From the NCBI RefSeq assembly GCF_006716745.1, contig NZ_VFPP01000001.1, forward strand, positions 6,707,386 through 6,771,385: a stretch of 64,000 nucleotides of DNA. Reading direction: 5' to 3'. A program made the position numbers and the translations under genes. Below are positions 1 to 7,559 of this stretch, piece after piece; within the stretch, counting starts at the first letter, position 1; each line of letters begins with the position of its first letter. This stretch comes from Saccharothrix saharensis. Its GTDB lineage: Bacteria > Actinomycetota > Actinomycetes > Mycobacteriales > Pseudonocardiaceae. The notes under the pieces are model-generated. The model made no database searches. It was not told the DNA's origin and saw only the letters and a list, made by a program, of their open reading frames with translations.

Positions 1-473
1 TGGCGCAGCAGCTGCGGATCTCGGCGGCCGAGGCGCGGGAGCAGAAGGAGGCGTACTTCGCCCGGTTCGGCGGGGTGCGCGACTACCTGCACGCCGTGGT
101 CGAGGACGCGCGGAAGAAGGGCTACACCGAGACGATCCTCGGCCGCCGGCGGTACCTGCCCGACCTGACCAGCGACAACCGGCAGCGCCGGGAGATGGCC
201 GAGCGGATGGCGTTGAACGCGCCGATCCAGGGCAGCGCGGCGGACATCATCAAGGTGGCGATGCTCGGCGTGTTCCGCGCGTTGGCCGATTCGGGGCTGC
301 GGTCGCGAATGCTGTTGCAGGTGCACGACGAACTCGTGCTGGAAATCGCCGAGGGTGAGCGCGAGCAGGTGGAGGAGTTGGTCCGCGCGCAGATGGGCGG
401 GGCTTACGCGTTGTCGGTGGCGTTGGAGGTCTCAGTGGGCGTCGGCCGTTCCTGGGATGCCGCCGCCCACTGA
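1..473 (+). CDS. polA: DNA polymerase I, C-terminal end (partial)
   Basis: This is the 3' end of the DNA polymerase I gene. The enzyme fills gaps during excision repair and removes RNA primers on the lagging strand. The frame is open from base 3 to the TGA at 471-473 (about 156 codons), so the gene enters from the left edge. The visible part carries the family-A palm sequence MALNAPIQGSAADIIK and motif C (LLQVHDELVLE, with the conserved His-Asp-Glu). The polymerase motifs A and B lie outside the window. Its position ahead of rpsA agrees with the order known in mycobacteria. Identification is secure; the start cannot be seen. Confidence 0.96.
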   Translation, partial: AQQLRISAAEAREQKEAYFARFGGVRDYLHAVVEDARKKGYTETILGRRRYLPDLTSDNRQRREMAERMALNAPIQGSAADIIKVAMLGVFRALADSGLRSRMLLQVHDELVLEIAEGEREQVEELVRAQMGGAYALSVALEVSVGVGRSWDAAAH

Positions 474-486
474 GGACCGGCCCCGA

Positions 487-849
487 TCAGTCGAGGTAGC
501 AGTACCAGCTGTACTCGTCCTGCTCGTCCCAGAAGGCGGGCTTGGCCCACTGCTTGTTGTACTGCCACTGACAGGCGGCGTACATGTTGATGTCCTCGAG
601 GCTGCCGTCCTGCCGGACGCAGTACCAGGTGTAGACGGTGTGCGGCGACTCGTTGGTGACGTCGCGGTGGCCGAGCTTGCGGCAGAACTCCCAGAGGTTC
701 ACGCCACCCAGGTACTCGTACCGCGGGCTCGCCGAGGCGGTGGTCGCGGTGTCCGGTGTGGCGGGCGCCGCGGAGGCGGCGACCATCGGGCCGAACGCGA
801 GCGCGATACCCAGTGCCGTCACCGCCAACGCCTTTGCCGTTTTCATCAT
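487..849 (-). CDS. Small secreted protein with four cysteines, unknown function
   Basis: A 120-residue protein with a clear Sec signal peptide: MMKTAK, a hydrophobic stretch to about residue 22 and a cleavage region at ASAAPA. The mature part is about 90 residues, rich in Trp and Tyr, with four cysteines (EFCRK, WYCVR, AACQW, WYCYL) that could form two disulfides outside the cell. The C-terminus ends WYCYLD. The start is supported by GAGGAG upstream and by a promoter-like pair at 905-934. I do not recognise the family. It is convergent with polA, 13 bp apart. It could be a small extracellular binding or inhibitor protein, but nothing in the sequence decides this. Confidence 0.75.
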   Translation of the reverse strand: MMKTAKALAVTALGIALAFGPMVAASAAPATPDTATTASASPRYEYLGGVNLWEFCRKLGHRDVTNESPHTVYTWYCVRQDGSLEDINMYAACQWQYNKQWAKPAFWDEQDEYSWYCYLD

Positions 850-1136
850 CGTGTTTTCTCCTCATCGGGGGAAAGGCTCGGTATTGGCGCACCGAGTCCG
901 TCCGAATATAGGAGTGGACTTTCCGTGTCAGCAATGCCCGGTTAGAGTGCCGCACCGTTGTCCGATGGAACGGGATAATCACCGGAAAGAGATGATCCGC
1001 GACGGTAACGCGCACGGTTGGTGACGCTTTTCCAGGTGGTTGACCGCTGCGGGTGTCACCGGCGCGGGGGTGCGGACAGCCGTACTTCGCTCGCCGGGCC
1101 CGCGGGTCATCATTCGTGGTGGCGGAGGGGGTGGCC
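850..1136. other. Intergenic region between divergent genes
   Basis: This 287-bp stretch separates the secreted peptide gene (minus) from the membrane protein gene (plus). Besides the minus-strand promoter at 905-934 and the two ribosome binding sites, I see no gene or RNA in it. Short frames crossing it have no coding-type codon bias. Confidence 0.5.
905..934 (-). promoter_or_regulatory. Sigma70-like promoter for the secreted peptide gene
   Basis: Read on the minus strand, TTGCTG and TATATT are separated by 18 bp, about 55 bp upstream of the secreted protein start at 849. This is one of the few AT-rich hexamers in the region. It is a pattern match only. Confidence 0.5.
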
Positions 1137-1586
1137 ATGGCCGACGGGTCGGTGTTCGGTGGCGGTGTCCGGTGGTCGAGGCTGTTCACGCCGATCGGCG
1201 TGTTCCTCGCGCTGTTCGGCCTGCTGAACTTCGCCGAGCTGCCACTGGGCTGGAAGGACCGGCAGCAGCAGGTCGGCCGCTACCTCGACGCCACGCTGGA
1301 CCTGGGCCCGGACTGGGTGCTGCCGGTGATCTGGCTGGCGAAGCTGGTCGAGCTGGTGCTGGGCGTGATCGCGGGCGCGGCCGTGGTGCGGCGCAGCGCG
1401 AAGTGGCTCGCCGCGGCCGTGCTCGGCTGGCTCGCGTGGTTCACCGCGTTCAGCGCCATGGACGTGTGGGCGGCAGACCGCGCCGAGCTCCAGGAGCACA
1501 CGGTCTACTTCGTCATGTTCGCCGTGCTGCTCGGGTTGATCCACGTCGTCTCGGCCGTGGAGCAGGTGCTGCGCTCACGCGCCTGA
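1137..1586 (+). CDS. Small integral membrane protein, unknown function
   Basis: A 149-residue protein with about four hydrophobic helices: FTPIGVFLALFGLLNF, WVLPVIWLAKLVELVLGVIAG, WLAAAVLGWLAWFTAFSA and VYFVMFAVLLGLIHVVS. The layout is like DoxX-type four-helix membrane proteins, but no family signature is certain. I chose ATG 1137 because GGAGGGGG lies just upstream; GTG 1131 is also in frame. It converges on the HxlR regulator gene and overlaps it by 12 bp. No function can be assigned beyond a membrane location. Confidence 0.75.
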   Translation: MADGSVFGGGVRWSRLFTPIGVFLALFGLLNFAELPLGWKDRQQQVGRYLDATLDLGPDWVLPVIWLAKLVELVLGVIAGAAVVRRSAKWLAAAVLGWLAWFTAFSAMDVWAADRAELQEHTVYFVMFAVLLGLIHVVSAVEQVLRSRA

Positions 1587-2030
1587 GTCGCGCAGCGGCG
1601 TGACGCGGACGTCGCGCGCGGTCAGCTCGGCGCCGCAGCCCTCGCACGCCACGTGCACGCCGACGTCGCCGCCGCACGCGCGGTGGTGCAGGTCGAACGA
1701 CGGCCCCTCGGCCGGTGACATCCAGCGGTCGCCCCACTTCCGCAGCGCCATCAGCACCGGGTAGAGGTCGAGGCCCTTCTCGGTCAGCCGGTACTCGTAC
1801 CGCGTGCGCACGTCCTTGTACGCCTCGCGGCGCAGGATGCCCTCCTCGACCAGCGTGCCCAGCCGCTCGGTCAGCACGCTGCGCGAGATGTCCATGGCGG
1901 TCTGGAAGTCCTCGAACCGCCGCGTGCCCAGGAACGCCTGCCTGAGCAGCAACAACGTCCAGCGCTCGCCCAGCAGGGCGGCGGGCAGCGACACCGTGCA
2001 CAGCTCGTCGGCAACCTTCACGTGGGCCAT
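1575..2030 (-). CDS. HxlR-family winged-helix transcriptional regulator
   Basis: A 151-residue protein with the HxlR/MarR-like winged helix near its N-terminus: CTVSLPAALLGERWTLLLLR, FEDFQTAMDISRSVLTERLGTLV and a wing (YEYRLTEKGLDLYPVL). The C-terminal part has four cysteines (RACGG, ACEGCG), an extension that may bind metal or act as a thiol sensor; that is inference. The start at ATG 2030 could instead be GTG 2036. It is divergent from a GNAT gene at 2108. A perfect palindrome at 2075-2093 lies in the shared region, so autoregulation and control of the acetyltransferase are likely. Confidence 0.85.
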   Translation of the reverse strand: MAHVKVADELCTVSLPAALLGERWTLLLLRQAFLGTRRFEDFQTAMDISRSVLTERLGTLVEEGILRREAYKDVRTRYEYRLTEKGLDLYPVLMALRKWGDRWMSPAEGPSFDLHHRACGGDVGVHVACEGCGAELTARDVRVTPLRDSGA

Positions 2031-2074
2031 GTCCACCCACGATACCCCTTGCGTTCGGAAAACGGATCCAGCTA

Positions 2075-2093
2075 GGGTTCGGATTCCGAACCC
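2075..2093. promoter_or_regulatory. 19-bp perfect palindrome, likely HxlR operator
   Basis: GGGTTCGGA and TCCGAACCC flank a single T. A further half-site, GTTCGGA, lies at 2053-2059. Both sit between the divergent regulator (start 2030) and GNAT gene (start 2108), where an operator for the HxlR protein would be expected. Confidence 0.6.
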
Positions 2094-2107
2094 AGGGGGC
2101 GCCCGCC

Positions 2108-2611
2108 ATGAGAGTCCGCGAACTGCACGCCGCCGAGGCGGGCCACGCCGTCGACACGGTGTTCCACGGCCTGTCCCCGCGGAGCCGCTACCTGCGCTTC
2201 CACGCCCCGGTGCCGCGCCTGACCGCGTCCATGCGCCGGCGGCTGACCGACCTCGACGGCCACCGCAAGGTCGCCGTCGTCGCCGAGTCCCACCGCACGC
2301 CGATCGGCATCGGCCGGCTGATCGCCACCGGTGAGGACACCGCCGAGATCTCCCTCGCCGTGGTCGACCCGTGGCAGCGCAGGGGTGTCGGCACCGAGCT
2401 CGTGAACGCCCTCGCCCGGCTGGCCGCGGAACTGCGCTACGACGAGCTGCACGGCGACGTCCTGGGCGAGAACCAGCCGATGCTGCGCCTGGTGGCCCGC
2501 GTCCTCCCGGGTGCGCGCCTGACCCGGGAGGAGGACGACGTGCTCCGGGTGAGCTATCCGTTGAACTACCGGTTGACCCACGAGGAACTGGTGGCGGACC
2601 TGCGGTGGTGA
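2108..2611 (+). CDS. GNAT-family N-acetyltransferase
   Basis: A 167-residue single-domain GNAT protein that would transfer an acetyl group from acetyl-CoA to an amine; the substrate is unknown. The acetyl-CoA loop is visible in DPWQRRGVGTELVNALARLA (Q/R-x-x-G-x-G/A type), followed by the ENQPMLRLVARVLPGA segment typical of motif B. The N-terminal SRYLRFHAPVP resembles the subclass often fused to acyl-CoA synthetase-like proteins. It is divergent from the HxlR gene and followed directly by a secreted hydrolase gene whose possible GTG start overlaps its stop, so the two may be co-transcribed. Confidence 0.85.
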   Translation: MRVRELHAAEAGHAVDTVFHGLSPRSRYLRFHAPVPRLTASMRRRLTDLDGHRKVAVVAESHRTPIGIGRLIATGEDTAEISLAVVDPWQRRGVGTELVNALARLAAELRYDELHGDVLGENQPMLRLVARVLPGARLTREEDDVLRVSYPLNYRLTHEELVADLRW

Positions 2612-2616
2612 GCACA

Positions 2617-3927
2617 ATGGCCGGTATGCGACGGATCTTCGGTTTGGCGCTCGTCCTGGTCCTGCTGGCGCCGCCGGCCGCGGCGTCGACGCCGCCCGGT
2701 GACCGGCCGCTGCCGGGCTACACGGTCGACAACCCGCCACTGCCACCCGCGCAGGTCGGCGGCGAACCGTCCCGGGTGTCGCAGGGGGTGCACGAGCACG
2801 CCGCGTACACCATCGAGGTGCCGCCGCGCTGGAACGGCCGGCTGGTCCTGTGGGCGCACGGCTACCGCGGCGCGAGCACCGTGCTGACCGTCGACCCGCC
2901 CGCCTACGGCCTGCGCCAGAAGCTGCTCGACCAGGGTTTCGCGTGGGCCGCGTCCAGCTACTACGCCAACGGCTACGACGTGGAGGCCGGTGTGCTGGGC
3001 ACGCACGCCCTGGCCGAGCACTTCCGGAAGCTGGTGGGCAAGCCGCGCGACACGTTCATCGTCGGCGTGTCCATGGGCGGTCACGTCATCGGCCGGTCGC
3101 TGGAGCAGTTCCCCGGCTTCTACCGGGCCGCGCTGCCGCTGTGCGGCGTGCTCGGCGACCAGGAGCTGTTCGACTTCTTCCTCGACTACAACCTCACCGC
3201 CCAGGCCCTCAGCGGCATCCGCGCGTGGCCCGCGCCGGCCGACTACCTGACCGCGGTGGTGCCGCGCATCCAGGGCGAGCTCGGGCTGACCGGCACGCCG
3301 AACGAGCGGGGCGCGCAGTTCGCCGCGATCGTCGCCCACCGCAGCGGCGGACCGCGCCCGGGCTTCGCGCCCGCGTTGGCGTACTGGAAGGACTACCTGT
3401 TCGGCCTCGCCGCGCCGTCGGAGGGCGAGGGGTTGGCGGCCGACCCGGGCCAGATCGCCACCAACGTCCTGACCCGGTACGAGCCGAACGCGCCGGTCGA
3501 CGTCAACCGCGAGGTCCAGCGCGTGCTGCCGGAGAACCCGAAGGCCCGCCTCACGCCGAAGCTGACCGAGGTGCCGCGCGTCGCCGGTCGCCCGACCGCG
3601 CCGGTGCTGTCCCTGCACGACCTGGGCGACCTGTTCGTGCCGTTCTCGATGGAGCAGGCCTACGAGCGCGACGTGGAGCGCAACGGCCGCGGCCACCTGC
3701 TCGCGCAGCGGGCCATCCGCGCGGCCGGCCACTGCGAGTTCAGCCCGAACGAGGTCGGTGCCGCCTGGGACGACCTGGTGACCTGGGCGGACACCGGCCG
3801 CCGACCCGCCGCGGACGTGGTGGACGACCCGGCGGTCGTGGCCGCGCCGACCTACGGCTGCCGGTTCACCGACCCGGCCGCCTACACCGCGCCGAACAGC
3901 ACGCGCCGCTTCTTCCCGCCCTGCTAG
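2617..3927 (+). CDS. Secreted alpha/beta hydrolase
   Basis: A 436-residue exported hydrolase. A signal peptide is clear (MRRIFGLALVLVLLAPPAAAS). The body shows the alpha/beta-hydrolase oxyanion region (LVLWAHGYRG) and nucleophile elbow GVSMGGHV (Ser in G-x-S-x-G). The candidate acid is in HDLGDLFVPFSMEQ and the candidate His in AAGHCEFSP. It resembles actinobacterial secreted esterase/peptidase-like proteins of the ATP-free hydrolase type; the substrate is unknown. ATG 2617 was chosen; GTG 2608 (overlapping the GNAT stop) and ATG 2626 are alternatives. The mature protein has four or more cysteines near its C-terminus, fitting an extracellular location. Confidence 0.82.
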   Translation: MAGMRRIFGLALVLVLLAPPAAASTPPGDRPLPGYTVDNPPLPPAQVGGEPSRVSQGVHEHAAYTIEVPPRWNGRLVLWAHGYRGASTVLTVDPPAYGLRQKLLDQGFAWAASSYYANGYDVEAGVLGTHALAEHFRKLVGKPRDTFIVGVSMGGHVIGRSLEQFPGFYRAALPLCGVLGDQELFDFFLDYNLTAQALSGIRAWPAPADYLTAVVPRIQGELGLTGTPNERGAQFAAIVAHRSGGPRPGFAPALAYWKDYLFGLAAPSEGEGLAADPGQIATNVLTRYEPNAPVDVNREVQRVLPENPKARLTPKLTEVPRVAGRPTAPVLSLHDLGDLFVPFSMEQAYERDVERNGRGHLLAQRAIRAAGHCEFSPNEVGAAWDDLVTWADTGRRPAADVVDDPAVVAAPTYGCRFTDPAAYTAPNSTRRFFPPC

Positions 3928-4421
3928 GCGGCCTTCGCCGAGCGCCAACCTGACCACCGAGCCCGTGACGTCCAGTCGACCGCGGTCAGGTGTACGTCCC
4001 TCAGCGCGTACGTCCGCCGCCGCGGCCCGGAGGCGTCGCTGCGCGACGTCGCCGACCACGACGACCCGCTCCGATCCGCCCTCAAAAAGCTCAGCGACCG
4101 GCTCGAACGCCGGATCACGGGCCACGTCGCGGAGGTCCGGGCGGCGGCGACCCCCGCGGGGCGGCGGCAAGCGCCGCGCGCACCGGCGCCCGCCCTGCGG
4201 CCATAGGCCCGGCGGCGGCACGAAGGCCTGCGCATGATCGTCGGCAAGGCCCTGGTGGCGGCGGGGTGGCGGACGTGGAGGTGGAGACCGAACGGCTGGC
4301 CGTGCTCCTCGACGGCCTCCCGCTGGGCGGCGTGCTCCAGCCCGACCTCACCACGCCGGAGGTCATGCGCGCCGTGCTGCGCCGGCACCTGGTGTCGTCG
4401 ACCACCGGGGGGATCGCGACC
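3928..4421 (+). pseudogene. Stretch with two decayed coding segments, family unknown
   Basis: This ~500-bp stretch has no intact gene but keeps coding-type codon bias in two frames. From 3928 to 4206 the frame following the hydrolase stop reads about 92 codons including AYVRRRGPEASLRDVADHDD and LRSALKKLSDRLERRIT, without a usable start. From about 4270 another frame reads ADVEVETERLAVLLDGLPLG and TTPEVMRAVLRRHLV. The shift of frame between segments and the missing start point to a broken gene or genes. I cannot name the family. The minus-strand frames here look like shadows. Confidence 0.4.
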
Positions 4422-4451
4422 TTGACGGTGTACGGCCGGTGCGGGTTAGCG
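4422..4451 (+). promoter_or_regulatory. Promoter of the Gfo/Idh/MocA oxidoreductase gene
   Basis: TTGACG (4422-4427) and TAGCGT (4446-4451) are 18 bp apart, a good match to actinobacterial housekeeping promoters. They lie 30 bp ahead of the ATG at 4481. Confidence 0.6.
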
Positions 4452-4454
4452 TGG

Positions 4455-4470
4455 TGGAAAACGCTTACCA
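4455..4470. promoter_or_regulatory. LacI-family-type operator
   Basis: TGGAAAACGCTTACCA is a 16-bp palindrome with two mismatched pairs and a central CG, the usual form of LacI/GalR-family operators. It sits just downstream of the -10 hexamer and touches the AGGAGG ribosome binding site, so binding there would repress the oxidoreductase gene. No LacI-family gene is in the window; the regulator would act in trans. Confidence 0.5.
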
Positions 4471-4480
4471 GGAGGCGCGC

Positions 4481-5773
4481 ATGGCACGCAGGCGTTACGC
4501 GGTCGTGGGCACCGGCGCCCGCGCCGAGCTGCACGTCGACGCGATCGTCGGGCACGCGGACCAGGGTGAGCTGGTCGCGTTCTGCGACGTCAACCCCACC
4601 CGCATGGCCGTGCACAACGCGCGCCTCGACCGGCCCGTGCCGACCTACGCGGCCGAGGACTTCCCGCGGATGATCGCCGACGAGCGGGTGGACGTCGTCG
4701 TGGTCTGCACCGTCGACCGCCACCACGACACCTACATCGTCGAGGCGCTCGACGCGGGGTGCGACGTCGTCACCGAGAAGCCGATGACGGTCGACCCGGC
4801 GGGCGTCGACAAGGTCTTCGACGCGGTGGAGCGCACCGACGGCCGCGTCACGGTCACGTTCAACTACCGGTACAACCCGGTGCACGAGAAGGTCCGCGAG
4901 CTGCTGACCGGCGGCGCGGTCGGCGAGATCGGCTCGGTGCACTTCGAGTGGCTGCTCGACGTGCGGCACGGCGCCGACTACTTCCGCCGCTGGCACCGCG
5001 ACAAGGCCGCCTCCGGTGGTCTCATGGTGCACAAGGCCACCCACCACTTCGACCTGCTCAACTGGTGGGTCGACTCGGTGCCGGAGGTCGTCTACGCGCA
5101 CGGGCGGCTGTTCTTCTACGGCGACGAGAACGGCAAGCGGCACGGTCACCACCGGCCCTACGACCGGGTGCACGGCTCGCCGGAAGCAGCGGACGACCCG
5201 TTCGCCCTGCACATCGGCCGCGACGACTGGCTGCGCCGGCTCTACCTCGACGCCGAGCACGAGGACGGCTACCACCGCGACCGGAACCCCTTCGCGCCCG
5301 GCGTGTCCATTGAGGACGACATGTCGGTGCTGGTCCGCTACGCCAACGGCGCGAACCTGACCTACCACCTGACGGCCTACTCGCCGTGGGAGGGCTACCG
5401 GCTGATGGTCAACGGCAGCCGCGGCCGGCTCGAGCTGGAGGTGGTGGAGAACAACTGGGTCAGCGGCCAGCGGCCCGCCGTGCACGGCAAGGAGGCCAAC
5501 CCCGAGTCCGGGCACGTCCGGCTGACCGTGCAGCCGCTGTTCGGGCGGGCCGTCGAGGTGCCACTGGAGGCCGGTGGCGCCGGGCACGGCGGGGCGGACG
5601 CCCGGATGACCGCCGCGCTGTACGGCCCGCCCGGCCTGCCGGACCCGCTCGGCCGCCGCGCCACGCACCGCGACGGGGCGTTGTCGCTGGCCACGGGCTT
5701 CGCCGCGAACCGCAGCCTCGAGACCGGAGGACCCGTGCGCGTGGCGGAGTTGCCGGCCGTCGGTTGGCGGTAG
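4481..5773 (+). CDS. Gfo/Idh/MocA-family oxidoreductase
   Basis: A 430-residue NAD(P)-dependent dehydrogenase of the Gfo/Idh/MocA family, which usually acts on sugars, inositols or their derivatives. The N-terminal Rossmann fold is clear (YAVVGTGARAELHVDAI), followed by VVVVCTVDRHHDTYIVEAL and the family motif EKPM (usually EKP, with the catalytic Lys). The C-terminal domain contains GGLMVHKATHHFDLLNWW, which holds the conserved Asp-x-x-x-His-like active-site region. The start has AGGAGG six bases upstream. A LacI-type operator overlaps its leader, suggesting induction by a sugar. The exact substrate cannot be told. Confidence 0.88.
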   Translation: MARRRYAVVGTGARAELHVDAIVGHADQGELVAFCDVNPTRMAVHNARLDRPVPTYAAEDFPRMIADERVDVVVVCTVDRHHDTYIVEALDAGCDVVTEKPMTVDPAGVDKVFDAVERTDGRVTVTFNYRYNPVHEKVRELLTGGAVGEIGSVHFEWLLDVRHGADYFRRWHRDKAASGGLMVHKATHHFDLLNWWVDSVPEVVYAHGRLFFYGDENGKRHGHHRPYDRVHGSPEAADDPFALHIGRDDWLRRLYLDAEHEDGYHRDRNPFAPGVSIEDDMSVLVRYANGANLTYHLTAYSPWEGYRLMVNGSRGRLELEVVENNWVSGQRPAVHGKEANPESGHVRLTVQPLFGRAVEVPLEAGGAGHGGADARMTAALYGPPGLPDPLGRRATHRDGALSLATGFAANRSLETGGPVRVAELPAVGWR

Positions 5774-5782
5774 CCTGGCTCG

Positions 5783-6379
5783 GTGCCGCTCCTGGGACCA
5801 GCCGACGAGTTGCCGCACCCGCCGCGCCGGGTGCTCGTGGCAGGCACGTCCGGCTCCGGGAAATCGACCCTGGCCGGTCTCGTCGCCCGCGCCCTCGGCC
5901 TGTCCTACGTGGAGATGGACTCCCTGTTCCACGGTCCACAGTGGACGCCCAGGGTCGAGTTCGAGGACGACGTGCGCCGGTTCGTCAAGGGCGACGGGTG
6001 GGCCACGGAGTGGCAGTACCGCCTGGCGCGGCCGGTGCTGCTGGAGCACGCCGACACGCTGGTCTGGTTGGACCACCCGCGGCACGTGGTGATGCGGCGG
6101 GTGGCGGTGCGGACCGCGGTGCGCCGGCTGCGCCGCCAGGAGCTGTGGAACGGCAACGTCGAACCGCCGCTGCGCACGGTGTTCACCGATCCCGAGCACC
6201 TGCTGCGGTGGGCGTGGAAGTCGCACGCCCGCACCGGCGAACGGGTCCGCGCGGTGCTCCGGGGCGAGCACGCCGACCGGCTCGCGGTGGTGCGGCTGCG
6301 CGGGCAGCGTGAGGTCGACCAGTGGCGGTCCGGCCCCTTGCGGCGGGCCGCCGAACGCGGCGAGGAGTCGGTGCGATGA
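5783..6379 (+). CDS. P-loop NTPase, adenylate/shikimate kinase-like
   Basis: A 198-residue P-loop protein. Walker A is GTSGSGKST at about residues 22-30, followed by a DSLFHGPQWTP segment typical of the topology-modulation/FlaR-like small kinases, and an LVWLDHPRHVVMRRVAVR lid-like region. Proteins of this type are annotated as adenylate-kinase-like or AAA proteins; the phosphate acceptor is unknown. The GTG start at 5783 is six bases after a TAGCCT hexamer that overlaps the stop of the upstream gene, so a leaderless transcript is possible. The stop overlaps the next start (ATGA). Confidence 0.8.
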   Translation: MPLLGPADELPHPPRRVLVAGTSGSGKSTLAGLVARALGLSYVEMDSLFHGPQWTPRVEFEDDVRRFVKGDGWATEWQYRLARPVLLEHADTLVWLDHPRHVVMRRVAVRTAVRRLRRQELWNGNVEPPLRTVFTDPEHLLRWAWKSHARTGERVRAVLRGEHADRLAVVRLRGQREVDQWRSGPLRRAAERGEESVR

Positions 6380-6969
6380 GCGAGCGGACGGCGTTGGTGC
6401 TGGGTGGCACCGGGATGCTGAAGGGGTGCGCGGACGAGCTGGTGGCGCGGGGCTGGCGGGTGGTGCTGCCCAGCCGCCGGCCCGAGGGGCTGCTGGGCAG
6501 CGCGGCCAAGGCCGCCCTGCGCGGCCGCGCCCACGTGCCGCACGCGAGCGGCGCGGACGGGTCGCGGATCGCCGTGGCCGCGGACTGGGCCAGACCGGCC
6601 GAGCTGGCGGACCGGGTCCGCGAGGTGGTGGACCGGCCCGCCGACCTGCTGGTGGCCTGGGTGCACGCGAGCTACCGGGACGCCGTCCTGCGTGCCGTCG
6701 CACCCCTGCTCGCACCGCACGCCCCGGTGGTGGAGGTGCACGACAGCGGCTCCATCGACGGTGTGCGCGGCATGCCCGACCCGGCCCTGGACGGCCACCC
6801 GACGCAACAGGTCGTGCTGGGCTTCACCCGCCACGGCGGCACCACCCGCTGGCTGAGCCACGAGCAGACCTCCACCGGCGTCCTCGAAGCCGTCCACCGC
6901 GCCCTGGCCGGCCGACCCCCGTCGATCCACCAGGTCGGCGACGTCGACACGTGGGTGACGCGGCACTAG
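6376..6969 (+). CDS. NAD(P)-binding Rossmann-fold (short-chain dehydrogenase-like) protein
   Basis: A 197-residue protein starting with a dinucleotide-binding motif, ALVLGGTGMLKGCADELVARG, as in short-chain dehydrogenases. The middle reads VAADWARPAELADRVREVVD and LLVAWVHASYRDAVLRAVAP, like the SDR fold, but no Tyr-x-x-x-Lys catalytic pair is evident, so it may bind nucleotide without classical SDR catalysis. It overlaps the kinase-like gene by ATGA and is thus translationally coupled to it. Its stop overlaps that of the convergent TetR gene by 4 bp. Confidence 0.75.
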   Translation: MSERTALVLGGTGMLKGCADELVARGWRVVLPSRRPEGLLGSAAKAALRGRAHVPHASGADGSRIAVAADWARPAELADRVREVVDRPADLLVAWVHASYRDAVLRAVAPLLAPHAPVVEVHDSGSIDGVRGMPDPALDGHPTQQVVLGFTRHGGTTRWLSHEQTSTGVLEAVHRALAGRPPSIHQVGDVDTWVTRH

Positions 6970-7559
6970 GCCGGTCGCAGGCCGCGCACCAGGTTCAGCA
7001 CCGACTCGCGCACGTCGGCGAGGCTGCGTTCCGGCTGGAACACCTGCCAGTCGAGCGCGGTCACCAGCAGGGTGCCGAACAGCGCCGCCGACGCCGTGCC
7101 CACCTGCACCCCGTCGGGCAGGCGGCCGGCGTCGGACAGCCGCTGCATCTGGCCGCGCACGATCGACACGATGTCGTCGCGCAGCAGGCTCAACGTGTCG
7201 TGCCACTGGCCGGGCGTGCGCCACAGCTCCGAGACCAGCAACTGCCCGAACGCGGGGTACTCGGCGAAGAACCCGAGCATCCCGTCCACCAGCGACGCCA
7301 TCGCCGCGGCCGTCTCGTCCTCCTCCTCGGCGACCTTGAGCCGCGCGGCCAGCAGGTCGACGCCGTGCCGCAGCAGCGCGTCCACCAGCGCGTCCTTGCT
7401 GGCGAAGTTGTAGTAGACGGTGCCCTTCGCCACGCCCGCCTCGGCCGCGATCTCGTCCACGGTGACCCCGGCCGCGCCCCGTTCGCCGACCAGCCGCAGG
7501 GCGGCGTCGAACAGCTTCTGCTTGGTCGCGGCGGTGCGGCCGGGGCGCGTGCCCGTCAC
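6966..7559 (-). CDS. TetR-family transcriptional regulator
   Basis: A 197-residue TetR/AcrR-type repressor. The N-terminal helix-turn-helix is typical: KLFDAALRLVGERGAAGVTV, EIAAEAGVAKGTVYYNFASK. The C-terminal ligand domain runs to residue 197. GTG 7559 overlaps the TGA of the upstream YhgE/Pip gene (GTGA), so it is the last gene of a three-gene operon starting at 10095. The perfect 24-bp palindrome at 10108-10131 directly ahead of that operon is its most likely operator, giving negative autoregulation of the whole unit. Confidence 0.9.
   Translation of the reverse strand: MTGTRPGRTAATKQKLFDAALRLVGERGAAGVTVDEIAAEAGVAKGTVYYNFASKDALVDALLRHGVDLLAARLKVAEEEDETAAAMASLVDGMLGFFAEYPAFGQLLVSELWRTPGQWHDTLSLLRDDIVSIVRGQMQRLSDAGRLPDGVQVGTASAALFGTLLVTALDWQVFQPERSLADVRESVLNLVRGLRPA

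Noticed and set aside
2037-2615. Long minus-strand frame extending the HxlR regulator upstream
   Set aside because: It runs antisense to the GNAT gene and through the operator; the HxlR family starts at the position I gave.
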